Source: Myxosarcina sp. GI1
GTDB lineage: Bacteria; Cyanobacteriota; Cyanobacteriia; Cyanobacteriales; Xenococcaceae
DNA length: 64,000 bases
Reading direction: 5' to 3'
NCBI RefSeq assembly: GCF_000756305.1
Contig: NZ_JRFE01000023.1
Coordinates: forward strand, 63,612-127,611
Shown here: positions 19,501 to 26,978 of the stretch, piece by piece
Position numbering within the stretch: position 1 is the stretch's first letter
Layout: every line of letters starts with the position of its first letter
The notes under the pieces: model-generated
Told to the model about the DNA's origin: nothing
The model's database searches: none
The model's input: only the letters and a program-made list of their open reading frames with translations
Position numbers and translations under genes: made by a program

Positions 19501-19701
19501 TAAATATAGTTCGAGACGCTCGACAATCCGCACCGATACCTGATTCATTAATTGGTTAGCCAGGTCATTAACCGCTCTTTCGCCACTGCGATTAGATAGA
19601 TAGGCAACAAGCCCCACTGCTCCCACCAACTGGAGCAGAAAAGGAATTGTCAGTAGTATTCCCAGGGAAATTTTAGTCAAAAATTGCCGCTGAATCTTCA
19701 T
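16498..19701 (-). CDS. Large membrane sensor histidine kinase (Cache-HAMP-PAS-PAS-PAS-HisKA-HATPase)
   Basis: 1067 residues from the ATG at 19701, which overlaps the upstream TGA as ATGA; this coupling decides the start over an earlier in-frame codon. Order: membrane helix (about 12-35), extracytoplasmic dCache-like sensor (to about 345), second helix (TLLLCGLTLLSATVTGIW), HAMP, then three PAS domains (about 445-560, 590-700, 705-815). The third carries FENTPIGTAIVSCSGKFLKV. The dimerisation domain has the phospho-His in SHELRTPL (near 832). The ATPase has NLLTNAIKFSP, DRGQGIP and GTGLGLAICKSI. It should autophosphorylate and feed the neighbouring REC proteins. The ligand is unknown. Confidence 0.93.
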   Translation of the reverse strand: MKIQRQFLTKISLGILLTIPFLLQLVGAVGLVAYLSNRSGERAVNDLANQLMNQVSVRIVERLELYLATPQQIVELNRVAIAKEKIDVADFAKLEQYFYQQIQIFPSLTTLSFGNVDGEVLGVGRDRHGVVTTPNTITLWDKRGAAPGVRRFYQIDEKRNRLKTIHVTPNFDSRRLLWYKTALKVGKPTWTPVFPALNLPITIISAVTPVYINGELQGVLNSDLLLEDISLFLDSLDFSPSGQTFIVEPTGELIASSTQERLFHRQGKELIRMQSTDSQNLLTRAVAQEAIAKWQDLNRIRASQSFSFLLDKQRQFVQITPYQNSYGLDWLIVTAIPETDFLADIQANNQRTLLLCGLTLLSATVTGIWTSRAIATPIHRLQQAATAITEGQLKRQIQVGGVGEVAQLGIAFERMAQQLDDTFGSLQASEKKFETFLQSIPLGITVFDRDSKAVLLNRAAKEILGRNEILNPLLSAKFSRDLPIYVAGTNRSYPVNKLPAIRALKGESTVLDDLEIEVEGKRIPLEVRTIPIFDEAGDVVYAINVFQDISERRHTEELRAGYEQELKCQVTRQTEAIRQGEALNRAIIEALPDSIIRMHRDGTYLNVKLSNAILKTILPATVGKNDRSILFPQLARKLLKATKEALQSSKAQIDEFPLLDDGRVIWQEARVVPLDKDDVLIVLRDLTERKTAELELLESEERFRSAFENTPIGTAIVSCSGKFLKVNSSLCNIVGYTKSELLTATLHDITALEDRQRVSEIRQQMLADNERVTQREICCVDKFGNTISCLLSLSLVKDSKVRPLYFIAQIQDLSDRDKIDRLKDEFISIVSHELRTPLTAINGSLGLLNTGFYNDKSDTAKELLQIAHNNSERMVCLVNDILDLERLESGKFKLVKEKCDLSTLLHQATESVKILADRDGIELIVNSCSYEILAAPNAIVQTLTNLLTNAIKFSPPGSTIWLTAELITNSFSSLFLKLESKDFEEESKAILFQVKDRGQGIPQNKLLSIFDRFQQVNISDSRDKKGTGLGLAICKSIVEQHGGRIWVESELGIGSTFFFTLPLSNYE

Positions 19702-21716
19702 AGAGAATACAAGCAATAGGTGTTTCCGCCTCGCCATTTTGCCGCTTGTAGTGCCTGGTTAGCGGTATTCATAAAAGTGCTAACGCTATTATTGGCTGCG
19801 GGAACGGTACCAACAATTCCCAAACTCATAGTCAAGCGATCGCTCAAGGTAGAGCTTTGGTGAGGAATATTTAACTCAAAGATCTGCTGCTGAATTGTCT
19901 CGGTTAATCTTACTGCTGTATCTAAATATGTTGAGGGCAAGCAAATGGCAAATTCGGCTCCGCCATAACGGGCTACTAAGCCCGAAGCAGGAATACACTG
20001 TTGTAAAATAATTGCCAGTTGCTGCAAACAGGTATTGCCTGCGGCGTAACCACAGTCGGAGTTGTATGCTTGAAAGCAATCAATCTCACTTAAGATAACG
20101 GCGATGGTTTTTTGTTCTCGCTTTGACTGTTCCCACCCTTGTTGAAGGGAGTATTGGAAAGATTGGCGGTTTGGAAGTTTGGTTAACGCGTCGGTATCGG
20201 TTTCTATAGATTTATTAAAACTTAATTGCTTTTGAGACAATTGCTCTATGCGATTGACTACTCTACTGACTAGTTCGGGACCGAGAATTGGTTTGCTAAC
20301 AAAGTCAATTGCTCCTGCCTCAAATGCCTGTCGCAAATAATCTGGTTCAGTTCGAGCAGTGAGGACAAAAATTGGTAGACTGCAATAGAGAGCATGGGAA
20401 CTAACCGCTTGACAGATTTCAATCCCATCGAATGTAGGTACGTCTAAATCTAGTAGGAGTAGCAGAGGTAATTGGGAAAATAGAGCCTTCCACAATTCTT
20501 CAGGTTTAGTTACGCAAACTAATTCGATTTTTTTTGTCTCTAATACTCGTTGCAAAGCATCGGAAGTATTTAAGTCTCCGTAAAAGAGTACTTTCGTCCG
20601 CGATGGTTCGAGCCGCTGACTTGAGTTTTGCAGAGCATACTGCTGGGAGGCTGGCGACTCTATAGCATATGGCAATACTCTGGCTGTGGTAGCAGTAAGT
20701 TTGGGACGATCGCCTGACAAAAACTGCTTGAGAGATGCGAGTTCTCGTGAGAAATCTCGAACTATTGTCAGTTCGTTCTTTCCTTTCTCACTCAAGAGTT
20801 GCTCTATCTGGCGAACAAAAGCTACAGCTTCAGGGTAGCCGAATGTCCCCAATCCTCCTACTAACTTGTGTGCCTCTTCTTTGGCTCGCTCTCTTTGGGG
20901 TTCGGTTAGGGTATTGGTTGACAATCCCCGCTCTACCTCTTCTAAAACCCTGATTCTTCGTTCTAAACCAGAGTCAAACGAGGCTTTAGCTTCAGCAATC
21001 GCTTTAATTCCCGATTGTTTGCTTTTTGACTGGTGATTGGGGACGGGTTTTAATCGATATCCTATGCCAAACACTGTCTCAATTACTTCCTCGACTATAC
21101 CTACTTTTTTCAGTCGTTTACGTAAATCTTTGATCAGATTGGTTACCGCTCCTTCTGTCGGATAATTATCGCTCGTCCACAGGCGATCGATTATGGCATT
21201 ACGACTAAAAACTTGGCGAGGATGTTTTAAAAACAACTCTAGCAATTTATATTCTCTTGGTTTTAGCTCGATTTCTTGACCCTGGTAGCTAGCTTGCAAC
21301 GATACTGGATTTAAAGTCAATTTACCCCAGGACAACAGCGAGGAAAGCCTGGGATTTTTGCCTCTTCTTAACAAAGCTCTAATTCTCGCTAATAATTGCA
21401 AAAAAACAAAAGGTTTGGTTAGATAATCATCAGCCCCAGCATCCAAACCTCTTACAATATCATGAGTAGAATTCTTGGCAGTAAGCAGTAAAATTGGCAT
21501 TTGGTAGCCTTGAGAACGCAGACATTGGCAGACCATAATTCCATCGAGTTTAGGAATCATTATGTCTAGCAAAATTATGTCGTACTGCCACCGATTAGCT
21601 AGTTCCAGACTTGTTTGACCATCTCTGGCAAGGTCTACGGTATACCTTTCACCGCTTAAGGTTGCTGAGAGAACTCTGGCAGTAGATAGATCGTCTTCAA
21701 CTAATAAGATTTTCAT
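19698..21716 (-). CDS. Multi-domain regulator: REC, winged helix, Hpt, REC, GGDEF
   Basis: 672 residues. REC1 (1-118) has E7-D8-D9, D51 (LLDIMIPKLDG) and a TKPF lysine. An OmpR-type winged helix follows (about 130-228, ending VFGIGYRLKPV). An Hpt-like helical domain near 250-335 carries HKLVGGLGTFG, with a phosphorylatable His. REC2 (about 370-490) has LLLDLDVPTFDG and SKPI. The C-terminal GGDEF domain has LTKLPNRQSF, and its signature reads YGGAEF. The Asp-to-Ala change makes cyclase activity doubtful. It heads the operon and is coupled to the kinase by a 4-base overlap, so it probably joins gene control and phosphorelay in one chain. Confidence 0.93.
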   Translation of the reverse strand: MKILLVEDDLSTARVLSATLSGERYTVDLARDGQTSLELANRWQYDIILLDIMIPKLDGIMVCQCLRSQGYQMPILLLTAKNSTHDIVRGLDAGADDYLTKPFVFLQLLARIRALLRRGKNPRLSSLLSWGKLTLNPVSLQASYQGQEIELKPREYKLLELFLKHPRQVFSRNAIIDRLWTSDNYPTEGAVTNLIKDLRKRLKKVGIVEEVIETVFGIGYRLKPVPNHQSKSKQSGIKAIAEAKASFDSGLERRIRVLEEVERGLSTNTLTEPQRERAKEEAHKLVGGLGTFGYPEAVAFVRQIEQLLSEKGKNELTIVRDFSRELASLKQFLSGDRPKLTATTARVLPYAIESPASQQYALQNSSQRLEPSRTKVLFYGDLNTSDALQRVLETKKIELVCVTKPEELWKALFSQLPLLLLLDLDVPTFDGIEICQAVSSHALYCSLPIFVLTARTEPDYLRQAFEAGAIDFVSKPILGPELVSRVVNRIEQLSQKQLSFNKSIETDTDALTKLPNRQSFQYSLQQGWEQSKREQKTIAVILSEIDCFQAYNSDCGYAAGNTCLQQLAIILQQCIPASGLVARYGGAEFAICLPSTYLDTAVRLTETIQQQIFELNIPHQSSTLSDRLTMSLGIVGTVPAANNSVSTFMNTANQALQAAKWRGGNTYCLYSL

Positions 21717-22309
21717 GGAAAACTATCTTGACAAGCGTCTAAAAAAAATCCTGAATCGCAGCTATCTTGCAACTTCTAGCTTTTGGTTGTCTTTTCGAGG
21801 TAATAGAAAACAGAGAATAAAAGTTAGATATAAAACTAAAGTTTTCTGAATATACAAATATTGTTACTCAGATTTTAATTTAATACATCGGCAGTCGAAT
21901 TTTAAGCCAATTAAAATTTTTTGTTAGTAAGTTTTTATTCATTGACTCTAATATTTTTGTTTTAAGATAGAGTTATGGCTATAGTAATCTTTGTTTTTTC
22001 TTAATTTAGCTTGGGAGTAGAGAAGTTAAAACAAACATAATTTTTATTTAAAACTAAATTAATTTTCTTTGTTCACTAATACTACAACATTTTCATTAAT
22101 ACAATATTAAATGTTAGAAAAATTATATGAGTAGTAAACATAGAAAATAAAAATCAACAATCTCGACCGAATGATAAAATTGATACAGAAAGTTATTAGA
22201 CTTCTTACATAAATACGATTTTTCATTGTTTCAGCAATTACATAGAATTCTCAAAAACTCTTGTCTTTTAAACTACTCAGAGTTTTCTTAAAATATTTTG
22301 TGCAAAAGT
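21717..22309. other. Long AT-rich non-coding region
   Basis: 593 bases upstream of the signalling operon and downstream of the membrane gene at 22310, both on the minus strand. Many short A/T runs but no open frame of interest, no tRNA and no clear repeat. It should contain the operon promoter; I cannot point to one site. Confidence 0.5.
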
Positions 22310-22948
22310 CTACTTAATACGTCGATGACGAGACGTTTTGTTGCGTAATAAATATATAAAGTGCCCTGTTAGATATCCCCCCCAACCAGGAATAGCAAGA
22401 GAAGTAGCCAAAATTGTGGTTGTGGCACTAAGTCTGCTTGATAGTGTCCTTGCCTCTTCCAAGCCTTGAAAGATAAAACTAATCGTAACAATTGCGGCAA
22501 ATACTCCTGCTGTCAGTCCACTAACGCTTTTAATAAATTCTTTGGGATGAGGAATACCAGATCTTGCTTTGTTCGAGCTAGAACCCAAAAAAAATCCCGA
22601 GACAATACCAGCTATGGCGAGAAAGCCAACCATAGTAACTCGGGTTTCTATTGTATGAGTAACATTTGTCTGAACCTTTAAATAATCTGCTAGTACAGAA
22701 CCTGTACCGACAACGCTTCCTGCGATCGCTGCCACACTCAGCCACCAAAAAAATGGTTTGTGTAGACGCGTACTGGCATAAGCCGAAAAAGCGATCGCCA
22801 TGGAACAGAGAATAGCAGAAAGCAACAACTGTAAGTTACTGCCGATGATATAAGCTAAGATACCTCCCGTTACTGCTCCAGCAAGCCTATAAAGGTTAGT
22901 TCTGATTGGTTTAAAATGATGGCGTTCATACCCGTTCGTGTTTCGCAT
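22310..22948 (-). CDS. Polytopic membrane protein of unknown function
   Basis: 212 residues with six hydrophobic segments, among them LAGAVTGGILAYIIGSNLQL, VGFLAIAGIVSGFFLG and IPGWGGYLTGHFIYLL. The tail is basic (RNKTSRHRRIK). No family motif is recognised. It is a single gene, with the exported-protein gene at 23082 transcribed divergently from it across about 130 bases. Confidence 0.65.
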   Translation of the reverse strand: MRNTNGYERHHFKPIRTNLYRLAGAVTGGILAYIIGSNLQLLLSAILCSMAIAFSAYASTRLHKPFFWWLSVAAIAGSVVGTGSVLADYLKVQTNVTHTIETRVTMVGFLAIAGIVSGFFLGSSSNKARSGIPHPKEFIKSVSGLTAGVFAAIVTISFIFQGLEEARTLSSRLSATTTILATSLAIPGWGGYLTGHFIYLLRNKTSRHRRIK

Positions 22949-23081
22949 TTCATTGGGAATTTTCTGGTTTTGTCAGTAAAAATTTGAGCTTCAACTCTTA
23001 AATTCAACCTCGATTTTGATATATTTTCAAAAAACTTTAGAAATTTTTATTAAAAGCTGTCATTAAAAAAATTTGTTTTTC

Positions 23082-23723
23082 ATGATGAAAAAACTATTAA
23101 TAAGTACAATCGCTACTGGCATCATGGTTAGTTTTGCCACTCCATCGCTGGCGTTATTATTCGATCGCCCCGATTTTTTCGAGGAAGGAAAAGAGCAATT
23201 TGACCGAGAAATCGAGCGATTTCAACAACAAGCACCCGAACCAGGTTTGAGTATTGAAGGAGAAGAACAAGAACAAACCTGGCAACATCTGGTTTCGCGA
23301 GAGGGAGGCTTTAGTATTTGGGCACCTCGCGGCACTATTGTTCAAGAAACCAAAACCTTACAAACAGAGGTAGGAAATATCGAGTTTAGAGTTTTAGCTA
23401 CTAATCCCCAAGCTTCGAGATTTGTTGTTGCCTACTCAGAAGAACTATCTTCTACTCAGTTGGAAAACCCCAGGGCTATTTTAGCGGGGTTGCGGGAGCG
23501 ACTAGTCAGCAACACGGCTTTCGATCTTATCGACGAGCAGCCTATAACCTACAAAGAATATCCTGGCAGGCAACTGAGACTTCGAGATTCTGAAGAAACT
23601 ATTACCTTTAGAGTTTATTTAATTGATGAAACAATCTATGTTCTAGGCGCGAGCCAGCCACAGCAAGGCGAGCTTTCAGAAGCGGCAACTGCTTTTTTTA
23701 ATTCCTTTGAAGCGATCGAGTAA
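23082..23723 (+). CDS. Exported hypothetical protein
   Basis: 213 residues from the first of two ATGs at 23082. A signal peptide (MMKKLLISTIATGIMVSFAT) precedes a mature part with a short acidic helix (FFEEGKEQFDREIERFQQQ) and then a mixed fold with SREGGFSIWAPRGTI, TFRVYLIDETIYVLGAS and a final helix AATAFFNSF. The last part looks like the small alpha/beta domains seen in many cyanobacterial periplasmic proteins (GGFSIxMPG ... FFxSFKL). Function is unknown. Confidence 0.7.
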   Translation: MMKKLLISTIATGIMVSFATPSLALLFDRPDFFEEGKEQFDREIERFQQQAPEPGLSIEGEEQEQTWQHLVSREGGFSIWAPRGTIVQETKTLQTEVGNIEFRVLATNPQASRFVVAYSEELSSTQLENPRAILAGLRERLVSNTAFDLIDEQPITYKEYPGRQLRLRDSEETITFRVYLIDETIYVLGASQPQQGELSEAATAFFNSFEAIE

Positions 23724-23769
23724 GTTACTGTGCTGTAATTTGCAGCAAGAACGAGTGAGTTTGCTTTAA

Positions 23770-25185
23770 CTAATTCAATTGGCTGAGAATATTTTTGTAA
23801 ATTATCCCATCTTTCATAATTACAACAAAATTATTGCTCGGCTCTTCAATTAACTCGATGTTTTCCAGTGGGTTGCCGTCTACCAGCAATAGATCGGCTA
23901 GCGCACCTTCTTCGACAACGCCTAACTTACCAGGATAGGGATTGCGAGGACCAGACAAGGCAAGCAGTTCGGCATTGGTACTGGTTGCCATTTTAAGTAC
24001 CTCAGCAGAAGTATACCAGCGTATCAGCTTTGCTAGCTTTGCGCCTTGGCGGGCGGCTCCTTCAGTACTGTATAAAGTATCGGTACCCCAGGCTGTTTTT
24101 AAGTTGTACTTCTTAGCCAAGTTGTAGGCAGTGTCCGTTCCTGCTGCCACCTTTAGCTGGTTAGCTCGGTTCTCAGATCCCTCTGGATAGGGATTGGCAT
24201 CCGCATCATCTAAAAAAGGCTGAATACTAAGCCAAACGTCATTTTCTGCCATAATTTGGGCGGTTTCTTCATCCATTAGTTGACCATGCTCGATACATTT
24301 TACCCCTGCCCGAATCGCCGTCTGAATCGCCCTGGGAGTATAGGCATGGACGGCGACGTAGGTGTTCCAATTCTCAGCCGCTTCTACCGCTGCTTCAAAC
24401 TCTGCTTCAGTATATTGACTGACATCGATTGGGTCATAGTCTGAAGCAACACCGCCTCCAGCCGCTAGCTTAATTTGGCTGGCTCCCATCATTAACTGCT
24501 CGCGAACGCGGCGCAGCACTTCGGGAACCCCATCAGCGATCGCCCCAATTCCATATTTTTCGCCCAAACTAAGTTCGGAGGTTGCTGTTCTGGGCAGTTC
24601 TGTTAGAGAGCGAAAGTCTCCATGACCGCCAGTTTGAGAAATCATGGCACCTGAAGGCCAGATACGCGGTCCCACTACATCACCGCGATCGATCGCCTTT
24701 TGTAGCTCAAACACTGGTCCCGCCATATCCCGCGCACTGGTAAAGCCACGCATCAGCATAGCTGTGGCATTTTTTCCTACCTGCTGAAACAGCTTTTCGG
24801 GGGACGTTTTGCCCAGCATTATCAGTTCTTCAACCGAACCACTCTCCAAAAATAAGTGGGTATGGGCATCGATTAGCCCTGGCATTAGCACTCGACCTTC
24901 ACCATCAATCCGAGTTAAACTGTTTTCTTCTGGTATGGAAAAAGGTCTGGTAGAAATCTTCTCTATTTGGTTGCCGACCACTAACACTGTAGACGGAGCA
25001 GACAGTCGCTCGGAGATGCCATCAAATATTCGCACATTCTCAAACAAGACATTGGTAGACTGTCGACCTTGACTAGTGCTAGGAGGTGGATTTTGAGCAA
25101 AGCTAATTCTTGATATAAACCCGATTAGCAAGATTAGCAATGCTCCTAAGATAATTAAGTGGCGCGATCGCATCTGCATAGACAT
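23770..25185 (-). CDS. Exported amidohydrolase (imidazolonepropionase-like metal-dependent hydrolase)
   Basis: 471 residues. A signal peptide (HLIILGALLILLIGFISRI) is followed by an amidohydrolase fold. The first metal motif HxH is in GLIDAHTHLFLE. A lysine-type ligand region QIKLAAGGGV, the His segments VAVHAYTPR and CIEHGQL, and the late Asp in WGTDTLYS complete the site. The final part restores the beta-sandwich with GALADLLLVDGNPLENI. This subgroup includes imidazolonepropionase-like and Xaa-Pro dipeptidase-like enzymes that cleave cyclic amides or dipeptides. Export to the periplasm is predicted. The substrate is unknown. It stands alone. Confidence 0.9.
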   Translation of the reverse strand: MSMQMRSRHLIILGALLILLIGFISRISFAQNPPPSTSQGRQSTNVLFENVRIFDGISERLSAPSTVLVVGNQIEKISTRPFSIPEENSLTRIDGEGRVLMPGLIDAHTHLFLESGSVEELIMLGKTSPEKLFQQVGKNATAMLMRGFTSARDMAGPVFELQKAIDRGDVVGPRIWPSGAMISQTGGHGDFRSLTELPRTATSELSLGEKYGIGAIADGVPEVLRRVREQLMMGASQIKLAAGGGVASDYDPIDVSQYTEAEFEAAVEAAENWNTYVAVHAYTPRAIQTAIRAGVKCIEHGQLMDEETAQIMAENDVWLSIQPFLDDADANPYPEGSENRANQLKVAAGTDTAYNLAKKYNLKTAWGTDTLYSTEGAARQGAKLAKLIRWYTSAEVLKMATSTNAELLALSGPRNPYPGKLGVVEEGALADLLLVDGNPLENIELIEEPSNNFVVIMKDGIIYKNILSQLN

Positions 25186-25652
25186 TTACCAGTATCATGA
25201 AATTATCTTATGCTTACATTTACGGGTAAGAGATAAGATCGAAGGAATTAATGGTATATTAAACCATCAAAGCTAGTTTTAAGACGAGATCGAGTTTTTC
25301 TAACTACTAAGGCATAATCGGTTAGCCAAAGTTGATGAAGTCTGCCGAGTGAATTGACCAAAACGGAAATTTAGCGACCTCAATGCTATAAAGCAAGACT
25401 TGATATGAAATACTTGAATGTTCGCTACGGAAAGGTTCTAAAAAGATTCTTATTTCCTAACTCCTGTTTACTAATTCAAGGTTATGTGTAGCGTTCTTTT
25501 TCAGATTTCATATAACAACCGCTAAAGCCGTTTCAAGCAGGTAACACCGTAAATAATGTCTTGAGACTAGTAGCCACTGACGAGCGGTATTTCTAACAGT
25601 TGCCTGTTGGAAAAATTGACGATCTTCTTTTTAAGTAAAATTCTAAAGCTAT
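25186..25652. other. Intergenic region between divergent genes, no gene seen
   Basis: 467 bases between the amidohydrolase and the barrel protein gene. No RNA gene, long repeat or conserved operator was recognised; promoters of both genes should be here. Confidence 0.5.
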
Positions 25653-26879
25653 GTGAGAAAAAAAGAGATGGTATCTAAGTTTTGGCTTGTTGGCGGGCTG
25701 GCGATCGACATAGTTTTGTTTGTAAATGTGGCAGAAGCAACTGCCAGTGAAACATTTACAAAAATAAGCTTTGTTGAAGTTGCTAACCTGAAAACGGCAG
25801 CGGCAATTCCTCAGTTTCTCGCTGCCACCGAACAAAATTATGCAATATCTATATTGTCCGAAAATTGTTGTTCTCGGTTGCCTGCTATTGAGTCTTCGAC
25901 TATCGAAGCGGTGACATTACTAGCGTTAGAAAACGAACTTTTCTCTCTTAGTCCGCTCCCTGCCACCAAAATTCCCCAAGCGTGGAAATTTAATGAACTC
26001 AACATTTATACAAACGGTAATATTAAAGAAAATTTTAAACTTGAAACTGAATCCGAATCAAAGTTAGTAACTCAGGAAGCTACAGAGCCAAAAACTCGAA
26101 ACTGGTCTTTCAGCTTCACGCCCTATTTTGTGGTTCCCTTAGAACTTTCGGGGGATTCAAGCATTGCCGAAGTAAGTGCCGATCTTGATGTTGGGTTGGG
26201 CGATATCATTGGAGCTTTAGATTTTGCTCTTTTTGGACAGTTTGAGGCTTTTTATCGCGATCGCTTAGGATTTTATTTTAATGGTTACTATACTAATCTT
26301 AGTTCTGATAGTTTTGAAACTGCCAGCGGTAGCGGATTGTCGGATCTAGGAATTAGCATAGAGGCTAAAGCAGAAAATCAACAAGCCTACTTTGACTTGG
26401 GGTTTACTTATCGCTTCGATTTAGATGATAATGCTCCTTCGCTACAGATACGTCGCCAAAAAGGAGATACCTTTTTGGATTTAACAGGAGGGATGCGAAT
26501 CCAGTATCTCAATCAAACCATCGATCTCGATATAAGCGGTAACGATCCTTTGCTTGAAAGTCTCGGTATCGATCGCGAAAACCGTCTGGGTAGTGATAAT
26601 ACCTGGGTAGAGCCTTTACTCAGAACCCGCTTTGGATATGCATTCAATGAAAAACTGGCTCTTTTTACAGCTGGTGAAGTTTCAGGTTTTGGAATCGGTG
26701 ACTGGTCGCTTAGTTGGCGAACTTCAGCAGGTATTGACTGGATTTTTGCGGGAGATACTTCTTTTATTGGCGGTTATACTGTCTCTGGCTTTGATTATGA
26801 GTCTGGTAGCGGTAGAGAACAGTTTGGACTAGATGCGATCCAGCACGGACCCTTTTTTGCCTTTAGGTTTCGCTTTTAG
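25653..26879 (+). CDS. Outer-membrane beta-barrel protein
   Basis: 408 residues from a GTG; an ATG at 25668 is an alternative, but the GTG adds a basic n-region (MRKKEMVSKFW) to the signal peptide. After about 140 variable residues comes a barrel with alternating strands: WSFSFTPYFVVPLELSG, FGQFEAFYRDRLGFYFNGYY, FDLGFTYRFDL, GGMRIQYLNQTIDLDI, LLRTRFGYAF. It ends in the strand FFAFRFRF with a terminal Phe, as needed for barrel insertion. No known channel family is certain. Its neighbour downstream is the exported hydrolase fusion, 99 bases away. Confidence 0.75.
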   Translation: MRKKEMVSKFWLVGGLAIDIVLFVNVAEATASETFTKISFVEVANLKTAAAIPQFLAATEQNYAISILSENCCSRLPAIESSTIEAVTLLALENELFSLSPLPATKIPQAWKFNELNIYTNGNIKENFKLETESESKLVTQEATEPKTRNWSFSFTPYFVVPLELSGDSSIAEVSADLDVGLGDIIGALDFALFGQFEAFYRDRLGFYFNGYYTNLSSDSFETASGSGLSDLGISIEAKAENQQAYFDLGFTYRFDLDDNAPSLQIRRQKGDTFLDLTGGMRIQYLNQTIDLDISGNDPLLESLGIDRENRLGSDNTWVEPLLRTRFGYAFNEKLALFTAGEVSGFGIGDWSLSWRTSAGIDWIFAGDTSFIGGYTVSGFDYESGSGREQFGLDAIQHGPFFAFRFRF

Positions 26880-26978
26880 GTTTTGTTGATTCAACTAAAG
26901 CAACCAGATGGGGCGGTAATGTATAAAAAAAATGTTGTAAGTTCGATTGACTTTATCTAAGACTCTGTATTACCAACA

